DNA from: Chondrilla cf. caribensis
Taxonomy: Eukaryota; Porifera; Demospongiae; Chondrillida; Chondrillidae
Length of the DNA: 64,000 nt
Assembly: GCA_964020155.1 (NCBI GenBank)
Contig: OZ026547.1
Location: 5,225,509-5,289,508, forward strand
Reading direction: 5' to 3'
Positions 36,443 through 49,017 of the stretch are shown piece by piece; position 1 is the stretch's first letter; each line of letters begins with the position of its first letter. Under the pieces are notes generated by a model, which saw only the letters and a program-made list of their open reading frames with translations, ran no database searches and was not told the origin of the DNA. Position numbers and translations under genes: made by a program.

Positions 36443-37170
36443 ATTTAATTGTGGAAAGAGGTAGACGACAAGATAGTTGCAATTGTCCACCTGGACCACA
36501 AGGACTGAATGGAACAAAAGGTGAACGAGGAGAAACCGGACAACCAGGGCTGAAAGGAAAGCAAGGTCCAAGAGGGAACAAGGGAAAGCGAGGGGAAAAG
36601 GGAGAGCCAGGAATAACAGGGCCACAAGGACTCAATGGCACAAAGGGAGATATTGGACAATCAGGGACTGTTGGACAGAAAGGTGAACCAGGACAGAAAG
36701 GACACACAGGTGTGCCAGGACTTAATGGCACAAAGGGAGAAATGGGTGATCGAGGTGATCAAGGAGTAAATGGAACAAAAGGTGAACGAGGAGAAACCGG
36801 ACAACCAGGGCTGAAAGGAAAGCAGGGTCCAAGAGGGAACAAGGGAAAGCGAGGGGAAAAGGGAGAGCCAGGAATACCAGGACCACCAGGACTTAATGGC
36901 ACAAAGGGAGAAAAGGGTGATCCAGGTGATCAAGGAGTTAATGACACAACAGTTGTACAAGGCGAAACAAAACAACCAGTGAATTTAGGTGAACGCTGTC
37001 TAAAAGGAGACACAGAAGGGCCTGGAAGTAATGGAAAAAATGTTGAATGTGGAGAAAAAGGACAACCAGGAAGGGATGTACATAAAGGTGAACCAGGACA
37101 AAAAGGAGAGGAAGCTCCTATAGGAAACAAGGGAGGGCAAGGGGAAGGGGGGGAGCCAGACCCCGAATAG
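36443..37170 (+). CDS. Collagen-like gene E, exon 2 (eroded C-terminal third)
   Basis: The acceptor TTTTTAAACAG precedes base 36443. The joined frame gives 308 residues. Starts D-L-I-V-E-R-G-R-R-Q-D-S-C-N-C. It lacks the GLNGINGTKGEKGDPG block found near the start in paralogues. A segment beginning GERGETGQPGLKGKQG occurs twice, 261 bp apart. From about VNDTTVVQ on, several Gly positions are replaced (Asp, Val, Lys, Ala), and the frame ends GEPDPE without the cysteine tail. After the TAG the sequence still reads Q-G, suggesting a secondary stop. Possibly a gene in decay. Confidence 0.75.
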
Positions 37171-37832
37171 CAAGGAAATATAAGTGGGAGATGATTGGAA
37201 TTCGATGTCAGTAAGAGCAAGGATTATCAGCAAATTCACCATATTGGATTTCAAATTAAGTGAAAGAAGCAAATTATTTACGAATTCATTAACTAGTAGT
37301 GATAAATTGTAATCAGTACAAAATTTAACAAAATCAGGTGTGAGATATTATAACAATAATCTTTAAGTAGTAATGTAACAAGTGTGACACTGCATATTAT
37401 ATCTAATATTAAATGAAATAACCATTACAGTTGTTGAATTGGAAATAATTGTTATTTTAACAGTAATTAAGTTTACCGTCAAACATAACACATTGCATCA
37501 AGAAGACAAAATTAATTACCGACATACATACCTATAAGCAGGTAGACATACAAGTATAATCTACTGAAGAGTTTATAACAAATGATGATGTCATAAAGTT
37601 AGGAGCAGCCAACTTTATGTTCACAATACCTTGACCTTTGAATTTGACTTTTAGGTTGTGGCGAAACTGTTATTTATGAACTGCCTATGTAACTTATATA
37701 TATAGATATAATGTGTACAATTAGTAGAGAAACAGTATAAATTGTCTTACCAGCACATGTAAATGAATTTAATTTGGCATGAAACTAATATGATTCAACA
37801 TTTAAAACTTTGGATATTTATTTAACAGTTTG
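37171..37832. other. Spacer 3' of gene E
   Basis: AT-rich, no gene recognised. Confidence 0.5.
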
Positions 37833-38142
37833 TGTAACAGTTCTCTTACTAACTTCATTAGATATCTTCACTACTACTCCTAGTCTACTCGGTTTTAGTG
37901 GTTTATGATGGCTTTAGTCAGACACCCTGGGTTCGAGTCCCGCAGTTGCCAGTTTTTCGCTTTTCTCCTTTCTCTTTAGCAGGCTGCATTCCACTTAGCT
38001 TTCGTATCTGTCATACGCCTGCTTACTTATATATATGATCATCTATGATTAAGATTAGATGAAATGATTACACCCACTAAAACCGAGTGGACTAGGAGTA
38101 GTAGTGAAGATATCTAACGAAGTTATTAAAGGAACTGTTACA
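37833..38142. mobile_element. MITE-like element with 69-bp inverted repeats carrying a SINE fragment
   Basis: Inverted repeats 37833-37901 and 38074-38142 match with few differences (ends TGTAACAG and CTGTTACA). Between them lies 37904-38007, related to 38278-38381. I could not identify a clear target duplication. Confidence 0.7.
37904..38007 (+). repeat. tRNA-derived SINE-like fragment, copy 1 (B box only)
   Basis: B box GGTTCGAGTCC at 37930-37940, then a shared 3' region ending CACTTAGCTTTCGTAT. The A box is missing. Confidence 0.6.
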
Positions 38143-38149
38143 TCGACTC

Positions 38150-38381
38150 GTGCAAATCCACACAGTTGTGCTGTGTGGTCTGGCTGGTGTGAGACTGCAG
38201 TTGGTAGTATCACCGGTGTAGTATGAAAGGAGAATTGTGGAGGCTGGCTTCTGTGGTGGCTTCGTGGCTCAGCGTTCTATGACGGCTTTAGTCAGACACC
38301 CTGGGTTCGAGTCCCGCAGTTGCCGGTTTTTCACTTTTCTCCTTTCTCTTTAGCAGGCTGAATTCCACTTAGCTTTCGTAT
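38150..38381 (+). repeat. tRNA-derived SINE-like element, copy 2 (A and B boxes)
   Basis: A-box-like TGGCTCAGCG (38265-38274) and B box GGTTCGAGTCC (38304-38314) lie 39 bp apart, a normal tRNA promoter spacing. The acceptor arms do not pair, so it is not a tRNA gene. The shared part with copy 1 is 38278-38381; the 5' limit is uncertain. Confidence 0.6.
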
Positions 38382-41300
38382 TTAACAATTTATCGTACTT
38401 GATGCTTGAACATAAAGTTGTCCTTAATATTATGTAAATAGGGCACCACATCATACTCAATCAACCAACAATGTTATTGTCATTAAGATTTTCATATTAG
38501 GTTCATGATCTCCAACTAATTCACTTCTAAACTCTGAGTTGCTGTCACTCTCACTAAGCATGGAGGAAGTGCATGCTGGAAAACTAATTTGAATAAGTAA
38601 ATTGAACTTAAAAGCACATTCGACTACTTCCTTCACAATTAAAATACTTAGATGTTGTGTCTCAGCAAGCGTTGATGTTCCTTCACTCTCACTATGAATG
38701 GTCTGCATGTCTCCCCAATGTAAGACTTGTAAAAGTCACCACAGGGGATCTGGCCATACTTCAGAATACATTTCAAGTAGGTGGGATAATGTGATGTACA
38801 TGCTCAAACGTAGGTAGAAAATAGTGATGGAAAACATAGTAAGTGTGTCACCAAATATTTAGTGCAGCATGGCCATTGCAAGAATTCCATAAGCAGTACC
38901 TTAGCTTCTGGTTTTGGTGTTAATCTGACTTCTAGCATCTAGGATGTTTGGTGTGGAACGAATCGATATACATAAATTTGGACAACAATTGGACGCCGAG
39001 TACTCATCAACTTACCATTCCAACAGATGACAAATGCGTGGTGTAGTCACGTTATTAAGAGTGGTTTAACTCAAGATGATAGCCTGGTTGATCTACAGTA
39101 ATTGAGGTAAAAACCGGAATATAACGGTTGCCATTTGTTGAGAAATTAATTCAGAGCATACAGCAACTCACAGTTTCAAGAATTTATGAGCAGAGTCACG
39201 ACTGAACGGATGTTCGTGGAGTAAAGCATGCGGAGAGGTGGAATTGATGAGCATGAACCAATAAAATTTCAAAATTCACCCTACAAAGGAGGGTGGGGGC
39301 AAGCTAAATGAAATACACGAGCCTCTCTTATCACCTCATAAAGTCTTGGAAGAATTTCTTAATGTCTGCAGATGACGCAGTGGTGCTCCTATACTCTGGC
39401 ATAGCCGGCCCTTGAAAATGGTGGATCAATAATCGGCTACGCCTAATAAGGCCCTCCTGAATGATTGCAATTTTTGGCACGTTCACATACGCATGTGCAG
39501 TTTGAACCAGACTGCGTGAGTGATATGGATGTCAAGAAGACTATCCAAAAGGAAGTTTAGAGTGTCTATGCTGAAACTGAGTAGATTAGGTGGTCTCTTG
39601 TCTACACACTAGTTCCTCGTTGTATTCGAGAATGACCAGAGGCAGAATAATCTTAGAATAATCTACAGACAGTTGAATGGATTCCAAGTACGTGAGTGAA
39701 AATTCAGGCAATAGAAAAGAAACGTGCGTATCATACGTATTGTATATACGATGTCTGTGTGCAGCTGAAGTGTATATACGTGTGTGGAGTATCTGTTTAT
39801 AATATGTATACAGTAGTATTCATCTCATTTCCCATATTTGGCTTTAGGTTGTCAGACATTTAATTGTGTTTTCAAGGAATATGTAATTCACATTTACGTC
39901 ATTGTCTATTGATTCAGAAATGTCATCGTTTTCATATGTATTTTCTCCTACTACACCTTAGGTTGTGATTTTCCATGGCTCACTGAACTACTGTGTAACT
40001 AAGGAGAGTGGAAAGTGTCCATTTTTATATCTTTATAGTGGTGAAAAATATATAATAATATCATTATGTAGGAAACATGGTATAATTATAATTTATCCTA
40101 TCTATTTCTTGTTGATGCAGTGTGTAATGTTGGACCATAAAACATGTATGAATGTGTTGCGAATATTGTGAGAAGACTTCACATTGTCACACAAATAGTT
40201 ACTGGCAAGTAGCTATTAACTAAAAATTGAAACTGTGTTTTGTATGAAATATTAGACCCACATGCCTTCAGTTGATGCAGTTATGAATATGAATTTGTGG
40301 CTAATTGAAGTGTTTGTTGTTTGTTGGGTTTGTGTGTTGATTGCAGGCCAAGTATAAGTCACCTGTGCTTTCATTACAACATTATGTGCAATTCAAATGG
40401 GGTTAAAAATTATTGCAGAATATCTCAGAAGTAGACTAAGTAAGGTTTCTACTTTCATGTGTGAAGGATTTAGCCAATTTATTATATCATGTGGTTGGTG
40501 ATTGGCTACAGGAAGTTGATTTCCAGTCAATACATATTTTTACTATTTGCTTTTTTATTATGAAGTTTGTTAATACTTTGTCATCAAAAGTATGAATTGA
40601 ACCTACCTTATGCATTTTGTGTACATTTATACTTAGTCTATTTGTGATTGCTATGCATTCCTTGTATAACAAGTCAATTCACTTGTTGCAGAACTTCCGG
40701 GTTAAAGTTATGTTTTGTATGCATTCATGTTCGGTCATTGAATGATCTTACTAGCTTGGTGATTTTTACAGATTCTATAGTAATTGTAATAAAATTAGCC
40801 ACACTGAACTTGCTTTATTAGTAGTAGTAGTATTTGCAATGAGCATACATTTCGAAGACTCCATTGTTATAGGTTGACATGATGTTATGCTACTTGTATA
40901 TATTCTCTATTATTCTCGCCTTTTAATGTCGTGTTATCTTGAACACTCTGATTCATAATGATGAATGATATCTAGACTGCAAATTCAATTACTGTAGGTT
41001 TATTTGATGAAATTCAACTGCATGCAGTGTCACTATAATGCTACTTTTAAATTATTTTGGTAATATCAAAACTTAATCTCATATTGTTGTGCAGTGGATT
41101 TTCAATCAAGTCCACATGGTCCTAACCTTCCCTCTTCGCACTTATTAAAATTACGTTTTTCATGCCGTTCCATTACATTTTAGCACTATATCTTTACAGT
41201 TCTGTCCTTTTTTTCCCTCTTACCCTTGTTCACCTTTCTCTCTCTTAAGTCCTGGCACTCGTAGTTGCCAACTGTCCCAAATCATCGAGGACATTCACGG

Positions 41301-41940
41301 ATTTTTCAGTCGTAACATGCCCATACGGATTGGTGAAATGTCCCGGATTTATCAACAGTAAACCATAGGGTGCAAAATCCGATTGTCTTCATTCAAATCG
41401 TCTTTAGAAGTGCCATAATATTCGACAAACAAGCGCTTCGATTCTATCTAGCTGTTTCATTGTTATTAGTCATTCTCTAGTAGAAGGAATATTTAGTCTG
41501 TTCCATGTTCGTTCGGCAGTTTTCGGAGATCAATGCAACATTTTTAAAGCTCTTGGAAAGACTTGCGCAGGTTCTTCGTCATCAATTCATCAATGTAACG
41601 AGGTAAAAACTCAGTATTACATTCCTATGGAGCATAACATCCAGATTTTCAATTCGCCCGTGTGTTGACAGCCATTTGCAATATGACGTCATAAACTGGC
41701 TGATTGTGTTCCTCCATAGTTACTAGAGAATAACCTATGGTTCTTCCCACTTATCTACATTTGTGATAAAATCAATGAATCATTTTATACTAAATGCAAT
41801 ATGATATTCAGCAAGGCTCAAGACCACTTTCACAGCTATTTATCAAGCACAAGCAGTTATACTAAACCTGCATATAGCTATTCGTTGAGCCATTTTAGCC
41901 ACAGCACATAGGTACGGTAGATACATAAGTGTCCCTGAAG
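38382..41940. other. Spacer without recognisable genes
   Basis: Only short frames. At 41218-41262 a short stretch resembles degenerate antisense Gly-X-Y coding sequence (TTGTTCACCTTTCT, TTAAGTCCTGGCACTCG). A plus-strand run of about 35 codons follows (41262-41366), unassigned. Confidence 0.45.
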
Positions 41941-41947
41941 GTAAGTT

Positions 41948-42516
41948 TCAAGGTTGGCAACTATGGGCACCCTTTTCTCCTTTCTGTCCATCGCTTCCCG
42001 GTTGTCCTGTGTCTCCTCTTTCACCTTTCCGTCCATCATTTCCTGGTTGTCCTGTGTCTCCTTTTTCACCTTTCCGTCCAACATTCCCTGGTTGTCCTGT
42101 TTCTCCTTGTTCACCTTTTGTTCCATTAAGTCCTCGCACTCCTATGTCTCCTTTCAGCCCTGATTCACCTTTCTGTCCAACAGTCCCAGTTTGTCCTTTA
42201 TCTCCCTGTTCACCTTTTGTTCCGTTAAGTCCTGGCACTCCTTTGTCTCCTTTCATTCCTGGTTCACCTTTTCGTCCAACATCTCCCAAGTGTCCTATTT
42301 CTCCCTTTTCACCTTTTGTTCCGTTGATTCCTTGGGGTCCTGGAGATCCTGGCAGTCCTAGCTCTCCCTTTTCACCCCTCTCCCCTTGTGGTCCTTGGAC
42401 TCCCTTTTCACCCTTTGTTCCATTCACCCCATTGAGTCCTGGTGTTCCTCTAGCCCCTTTTGGTCCAAGTGGACAACTACAAACATCTTGTCGTCTAGTC
42501 CTTTCCAGGAGTTCAT
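41948..42516 (-). CDS. Collagen-like gene F, exon 2
   Basis: The acceptor TTGAACAG precedes base 42516. The joined product is 255 residues. Starts D-E-L-L-E-R-T-R-R-Q-D-V-C-S-C-P-L-G, then Gly-X-Y with GLNGVNGTKGEKGVQG and GMKGDKGVPG. Near the end it has short tandem units of GDTGQPGNDGRKGER type, then GAHSCQP, a single-cysteine tail. The frame is clean. Confidence 0.87.
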
Positions 42517-42963
42517 CTGTTCAAAAAAATGTCATAATAATTTAAATCGGCAACATATTTATAATTTTTTGTGGTTCACCACATACCATATGCAATATAT
42601 TCATTGAGTTTTTACATTTTTCTGGGCAGCATGTATGCCACTGTGCAGTTCATTATTGGGCACGATGCAATGTACTTTGGTGGAGCCTTTCAAATCCCTA
42701 CACGATTGTACTACATGTGGTGACTGTGGCATTTTTGGTACTATTCGGCAACTGCCTTATAGTAATAAGCCATCTTGTTCAAACACGAATATTCACTTAC
42801 TTGATTGTAATGAGTCATGATGGCTCATTGAGAATATCACAGGTTTATAGGGAGTTAAGTTGGTTGGAATCACCAAAACAGCGATTTTTTTTAATTTTTT
42901 TATTCCAAATTATAAACATTTTACATCACATGCCTGATGCTACAAAAGAAAACAAACGTGCAA

Positions 42964-43117
42964 CTGAGCAGCACATTAGAATGAGAAGACTGTGGGAATA
43001 TAACAATCCCTATATCAACAGCAGTGATTACTTGTGCAATACAGTGTAGTGTCTGCAGCTGTTGATAGAAGGATTGTTATAATCTGACAGTCTTCTCATT
43101 CCGACATGCTGCTCACT
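42964..43117. repeat. Foldback element in the intron of gene F
   Basis: Imperfect inverted repeat with ~60-bp arms (GAGCAGCACATTAGAATGAG and AATGAGAAGACTGT on the left, complements on the right) and a ~30-bp loop. Confidence 0.65.
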
Positions 43118-44089
43118 CCAACGGTGTACTCATTCCACTCATTCCTACCTTGTCCTTTCCCCTTTTTGGCTTGTCATCCCTACATTTTTTTTCAATTTTA
43201 AATGTTTTTATTATGTATAATATATCCCCACCAATGTTTTATGGGGAAGAGTGGTAGAAAGTGAAATACACAGTGTGCTAGAGTTAGGATTGGGTTACAT
43301 TCATTTACATGTTGCGACTTATCATTTGGGTTATAATTTGCAAACTACGTCTTTGCAGAAAGAATATTATGCATAATGCTGTTGCTTCCAATATCAGAAT
43401 AGAAGTTTTTTAACTTCATATTACTTCTTCTGTTCACATCATCAGTATTCTAATTATCAACTAATGTACACCGACTGAAGACAAGCCAGGCAAAGAAACC
43501 AAAATTTGACAAATCAGAATTGATTCATGATTGAACAAAATCTAAGATGTTCTGTTCACATACAAAGCTGTATTCGTTTCAAAACGTATTAATCCACCTA
43601 CATTGCTGATCTGCAATAGACCTAACAGACCGAAATTTGGCAGTTGTTTGAGGTTTCACTTTAGGTGTTATCATTGAAAATGATGGAAAGGATTTATCTC
43701 AGTTTGTTAATGAATGTTATTGATAGATTATGTCATTGATGTCTAGTGTATGAGCAATATATTAACGCATACAATAATGGATATATCTGAGTTCATGTTT
43801 GATTATAATGTCATGAATTAGTTATGGTTTATTAGACATTATGTTTATCTGGTGATGGTATTTCTGAGTTGTCTCGTTATTGGTAATTAAATGCTATAGA
43901 AAGCTATTGAGTATCATGTTCATTTGTGTTGTAAAGGGTATGCATAAAATTGTAGCTATATATATACTGTATAGCAGGATATTTTCACCAGTTCAAAATT
44001 TTGCAAAATGTACCTTGGCCTAATATTCACAGTTCATATTACACAATGTTACAATCAAAGTCAAGTATTTTGCAATGATATCTCTGTAG

Positions 44090-44350
44090 AGCTAGTCTCA
44101 CAATAAGTGCCAAACGTTCTTCGAGGCGATACGCTTTCTTATATCTAACTAGTGGCATGATTTAGAGGAGAATATTATTTCTTTAACGGTGAATTTAGTC
44201 GAATTCTGTTTTGACTGCTCTAATAAAGCATGATTATCATGTGACTGCTCGTGACCCGTCCCCAAATGAGGCAATTCCATTGTTACATAAATTCAAAGCC
44301 TAAAGTTATTGGTTTCCGCATTCGATGCTGACACGTCCTACCTGTGTCCT
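44090..44350. repeat. Intron block of the collagen genes, gene F copy
   Basis: Contains GATTATCATGTGACTGCTCG and neighbouring stretches shared with introns of A, B and C. Confidence 0.6.
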
Positions 44351-44881
44351 GTTAGCAATAATCCCAGAAATCATACATTAAGTACCTAGTCATCTAGACC
44401 AGAATTTGGCTCTTATTCTAAACAATTTTCCATATACAGCCATCATTGATTAGAGTTCATCAATTCATTATTGGGGACATCTGAATGTCAGTTATGCTGT
44501 GTTCTTTTTCATGTACATTTACAATTTTGACAGAATAATACATTATTAACATCAACAAATCTAGGTATGGTATGTAGTGTGGTATCTGCATATACTGCAC
44601 ATTTAGCATAAGTATATTGAGTGCAAAAGTATTTTGTAATGTTGAGAACTGGAGTGTAATTCAAACATATGCATGCACTTCACTGAATGTAGTATCTTTC
44701 ATAATGGTTCCTTCAAAGCTGAAATTTAGTCGATGAATTTGCTAGAGGTCACGCAGCCTCACTGTTTTTAACCTCAATTAATGAAATTAACACTTTTATG
44801 TCCACCCCCAAAAAATTATGCTTGCGCATCCAACAAGAATACTAGTGACTGCAGGTTGTATTAGAATCCCAACAAACTCAC

Positions 44882-45080
44882 CTTTTCTTTCAAGTTTTTC
44901 TAGTCTCTTCTCCAAATGTTCTATGATTTGGTAAAGTGACTTGATTTCTTCTTGTTGTACACTCACTTTGTTTTCAATTTGTGAAAATGCTTTTTCCCAA
45001 TCAGTGATGCCCCCCATACAGGTAGTCACTACACAGCACAAAAGAGTCACTTGTACAAAGACCTGAATGCTTGGAGCCAT
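44882..45080 (-). CDS. Collagen-like gene F, exon 1: signal peptide and coiled coil
   Basis: ATG at 45080 (M-A-P-S-I-Q). Signal segment VFVQVTLLCCVVTTCMGG, coiled coil AFSQIENKVSVQQEEIKSL and IEHLEKRLEKLERK. Donor AAAAG before GTGAGT. The 2365-nt intron is the second longest in the family. Confidence 0.88.
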
Positions 45081-45112
45081 AACTGTAGTTCCAGTTGGTA
45101 CTCAGTGCTAGT

Positions 45113-45148
45113 TTGTGGTCACCACAACAGAACAGGCTGTGTTATATT
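45113..45148 (-). promoter_or_regulatory. Gene F promoter: palindrome and AT-rich box
   Basis: TTGTGGTGACCACAA at 45113-45127 keeps both arms; only the centre base differs. An AATATAAC-like box lies at 45142-45148. The long (CA)n tract expected near 45340 is reduced to a short TTGATTGTGCATTG remnant. Confidence 0.55.
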
Positions 45149-45689
45149 CATTGAACAACAGGCCATCTTTTAATGATATTCATTGTGCATTTGTAGGTAT
45201 GCTCAATGAATACCTGTGAGTATGGTGCTTTTCATTGATATCAACAGAGTGTGGAAATTAATATGTGAACCCTGTACCTCCACAGCAGATTAGAAGGAAT
45301 CCTTAGTAATTCTGCTCTGGTGTACATAAGCAAGTTGATTGTGCATTGTATGAATTATGTTCACAAAGCAGTTTGTTTTCTCATGCCTTAGTGGCCATAT
45401 TCTTTAGTGAAGTATCTGTTAAAGTAGTATATCTGTGCTATGGAACTGTGATGAAAATGAAATAGAGCTCCACATATTTCTGTGTAGTGTTACAGTGATA
45501 GGATTTGCTTTTTAGCAGTTGCTACAATAAATGATTTATAATATAGTGAAATTGTTGCCGTTGAAATTAATCATAGAATGTGTGAATCCGAATGACATGT
45601 GACGGAAGTAGTATCACATTTCATATTTGTAGCATTATAACTGTACTCTTATAATAGCACTCTCATGAATGACTTGAGGTGGGTTAGGA

Positions 45690-46040
45690 GTTGCCATCAA
45701 CCAAGATAGTCAAGTTGGACCTCAAACTGGGAATGTGCTGTAAACATACGTAATCTAAGTCACTAGACTTCCTGAATTTCTAGACTGTTCATGAGTACTA
45801 ATCATGGACATCACACACTGACCATCTGAATTGCCCTATAACTTCATTGTACTTACATGACCTTATCAAGGCTATTGTAATTAACTTAGCAACACATGCA
45901 TAGTTGCACCACTAATCAAATAATTGTATGTCTTCCCATAATGTAATTAGCTAATAGGCAAGTCTAACTGAATCCCTACAATAGCACACACTTGTGTATT
46001 CACAACATCTCTTAGTACTCCTGATTGTTCCTGTGTTAGT
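45690..46040. repeat. Upstream block shared by the collagen genes, copy near gene F
   Basis: Includes GCACCACTAATCAAATAATT, a TGTATGTCTTCCCATAATGT stretch and CTCTTAGTACTCCTG. The rest of 45150-47379 has short unassigned frames only. Confidence 0.65.
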
Positions 46041-47371
46041 TGATGCACTATTTACATAAGTTTGAAGGTCCTTATCACAGTGTGGATGTCATATATGTTG
46101 TGCAATTAAACAGCGTAGCTTCAAGGATCACATCATTAAATGAGATGTGTGTTTCGTTCACCATAAATTAAGCATTGGCAAGTACCCCATCATTTCACGT
46201 ATGCAGGGCTCCATAATGGCAGAATCTGATGAGGCTTAAGTTTGCAGTTGTGCAGTGTACAGAGATTTGCATACCATGTAGTAGTATCAGAATGATCATT
46301 CTTAACATGGTATATCGGGCAAGGCAAGTTTGGCTACTTTTCTGAAATACAAGTGCTATTCGTAAGCAAATGTAGCAAATAATAAGCCAACAATATTACA
46401 TAGTAAGAGAGTTCATTTTGTACAATTTTCAATGGATATGTTCTGAAAACCCTGATAAAGAGAGCCTGCAACCAAAACTATGTGCCTCTGTTCAATGGGG
46501 ACAATGTATGGTGAAGCAGTGGTGAGTAGACAATACAGATTCACATATATGTGCACCCGTGTAAGTTAATATGTGAACCATGCTAGCATCTATCAAGCAG
46601 AAACTGTTGTGGACTATAGGTCTGTCATCAAACTACTACCTAGTAATATAATGGGCATCTGGAGAAAACGAGCGAAGGAATTTGATCGTAAGCAACAAGA
46701 CAAATCACAAGTTCTCATTTTTCTCAGATTTAATTTGGCCCCAAGGGTCACGCGCTATGATGACATCACGGTTGATAATGTGTTTCAATCATAGTCTGTA
46801 GTAAATTTCACTTATGATTTTGTGGTGTTGTCTGTCAGGACTGCAGTTTCAAGGTGAGGCAGAACGAGATGATGGTGGAAATATAACAACATACCATTTA
46901 CGTGTGACATTCCATATTATATCAGTACTTACACGTCTGCTTGTACGCATGAGACATAATATAATTACACATCTGTATGTATGTGTGCACTATACAATTT
47001 TGCGGTACACATCTGCATGCATTTGTGTCTTTGACAATGTGGATGTACCACACTTAATTCTTCTATATATTCATGTTTATTTGTGTGCACAAATTCACTT
47101 AGATTTTTCTGTATAATCACATGCTAATTATATTTTACTTATGTTTTATACATGCTGCAAGTGTGCATAGGCACAGTGCATTATGCAATTGCATGTATAC
47201 ATGCATACTCACATACATCACTATAGTATTGAACTGACAAGTCAATACTATATCTCAAGTTCTAGACTTTATTCATTGCTCATATGTTTCCAAGAATGAG
47301 TCAGTTATCAGGTACTCTGATAAAAAATATAACTAAAATTAACTATGATTATCATGTGTTAGAACAATAAA

Positions 47372-47379
47372 AACTTTTT
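47372..47379. repeat. Target site duplication, left (AACTTTTT)
   Basis: Exact match to 48943-48950 on the other side of the Merlin-type element. Confidence 0.85.
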
Positions 47380-48942
47380 GGATCTCCAATAAAGAACGGA
47401 CAACGGCCATTTTCGAGCAGTGACGTCATGTGACGTCACGCACGTGATGTGATCAGCTCTACACTAACCCCTACTTCTATATAGAGAGAGATGATGACGT
47501 CATCGTTTCCGCTAATCGTATGAATACTACTATATGTATATATTCAATATATAGAGAAGAACGCAACGCAAAGAACAAAGAAGTAGTCCTTGTACACGGA
47601 CAAAGAAGCTTACAAGACAGTTAAAAGCGGGAATAAATACAGAACGGAAAACACAACACGAAAAAAGTCCGGAGAGCGATCGAGAGAGGGCAATTCCGCG
47701 AAGGCTATACAGGATACTGCGAAGCGATGTCTGCCATCACGTTAGTGTATGCCTCTTCCTTATTTCTCCCCCATCGCTCGCGCCACATAAACTCGTCGAG
47801 GTAACTGGGCAGTTGTGCTGAGCTCACACCCATCATGGCCTTGAAGCGGCGCTTGACCCGGTTCCAGTAGCTTTCAACGTTTTGTGTGTGGACACCAGTT
47901 GTAGGATCCACAAAGTTGATGCTGTGGTTCACTGTCGAGTGACTGGATACGGTTGGAAGCTGTCCCACAGTATTGTATGCCCGCCACTGGTCCGAGTAGA
48001 TGGTGGTGCCAGGATGGGTGTGAGCCTGAATAATTGGAAGCAAGGTCTGCGCATCTCGCCTTGGAACGAGTTCCATATATCCTAATGATGGACTAGAGGA
48101 GGTATCTACCAGTCCAAATACCCACTGTTCACTGCTGGGAGAACGACCTCGATGGTATTTAGGTTTGTGACGGAAAAGCGACTCATCTATTTGTACAGTT
48201 ACGTTTCTGCCACCAAGAATGATGGGTGTGTTCACAAGTTTAGTGGAGCACACCTCTCTAAACCACTGGTACACTTGACTTGCTGTGCTTTCCGTTACTT
48301 CTGCTTCCTCAGCTGCATCCGTCACTGGATATTGCCTCGCCCACCAATGCATCAAAATCACCCACTTCTGCAATGACAGACGAGATTTGCTGAAGAATGT
48401 CCCATCCCTCAGCGAAATTCTCTTCTGACAAGAAGGACATCTCCAACGATACTTGTCACTTACATCATCTCTTGACTCCAATACCATGTCAACATTAGGG
48501 GAACAAACAGGGCAAGTCTTCGGATTTGGGAGGAGGCCATTTGACTGCAGATATTGGATCAATCCTAGAATTGGTCCAAAAATGATTGGTCCTAGGCTCA
48601 TCAGAGGCATGATCACTATTATCTATCCAAACTTTCGACAAAAAAACAGAAGGAGTGCTTAAAAACACTATAAATGATGCTTGGAACCTTTTCTTTTTCG
48701 GAATTGGCGCTCAAACGGCTGATTTATAATTTATTCCATGTGATATTATCATTTATTGTCAATTATCAATAGCATTATTGTCAATTTATCAATAATATTG
48801 CTACAAATGACTATAACGTTATTCATGCAAAACATCATATGACGTCATTAGTGTGTGTAAAGGTGTTCTTGACATCACGTGCGTGACGTCACATGACGTC
48901 ACTGCTCGAAAATGGCCGTTGCCTGTTCTTTATTGGAGATCC
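47380..48942 (-). mobile_element. Merlin-type DNA transposon, apparently complete
   Basis: 1563 bp bounded by terminal inverted repeats of about 71 bp (47380-47450 and 48872-48942, two differences seen), beginning GGATCTCCAATAAAGAAC. Flanked by an exact 8-bp target duplication, within the 8-9 bp typical of Merlin. It carries one transposase gene. The repeats contain TGACGTCA twice and CACGTG. Confidence 0.93.
47705..48616 (-). CDS. Merlin / IS1595-like (ISXO2-like) transposase
   Basis: 303 residues, intact. It would cut and paste the element through its terminal repeats in the nucleus. Visible: an N-terminal zinc ribbon (Cys 35, 38, 60, 63), a helical segment with LSLQKWVILMHWW, and a DDE-type catalytic core with candidate residues Asp 144 (VQIDES), Asp 209 (IYSDQW) and Glu 249 (TQNVESYWNRVKRR). 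The Y-x-R-G-R-like and NVESYW stretches are characteristic of the ISXO2-like family. The ATG at 48616 is the first in frame; M3 or M6 could also serve. Intact repeats, target duplication and frame suggest recent activity. The only gene in the element. Confidence 0.93.
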   Translation of the reverse strand: MIMPLMSLGPIIFGPILGLIQYLQSNGLLPNPKTCPVCSPNVDMVLESRDDVSDKYRWRCPSCQKRISLRDGTFFSKSRLSLQKWVILMHWWARQYPVTDAAEEAEVTESTASQVYQWFREVCSTKLVNTPIILGGRNVTVQIDESLFRHKPKYHRGRSPSSEQWVFGLVDTSSSPSLGYMELVPRRDAQTLLPIIQAHTHPGTTIYSDQWRAYNTVGQLPTVSSHSTVNHSINFVDPTTGVHTQNVESYWNRVKRRFKAMMGVSSAQLPSYLDEFMWRERWGRNKEEAYTNVMADIASQYPV

Positions 48943-48950
48943 AACTTTTT
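48943..48950. repeat. Target site duplication, right (AACTTTTT)
   Basis: Pairs with 47372-47379. Confidence 0.85.
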
Positions 48951-49017
48951 TTTACAACCATCACAACGGCATTCATAATATGTAATTTTTTTTCCGAATT
49001 GAACCAATACGTAGACA

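Noticed and set aside
38265..38330. Possible tRNA gene
   Set aside because: A and B boxes are present but acceptor and anticodon arms do not pair; a tRNA-derived SINE explains it.
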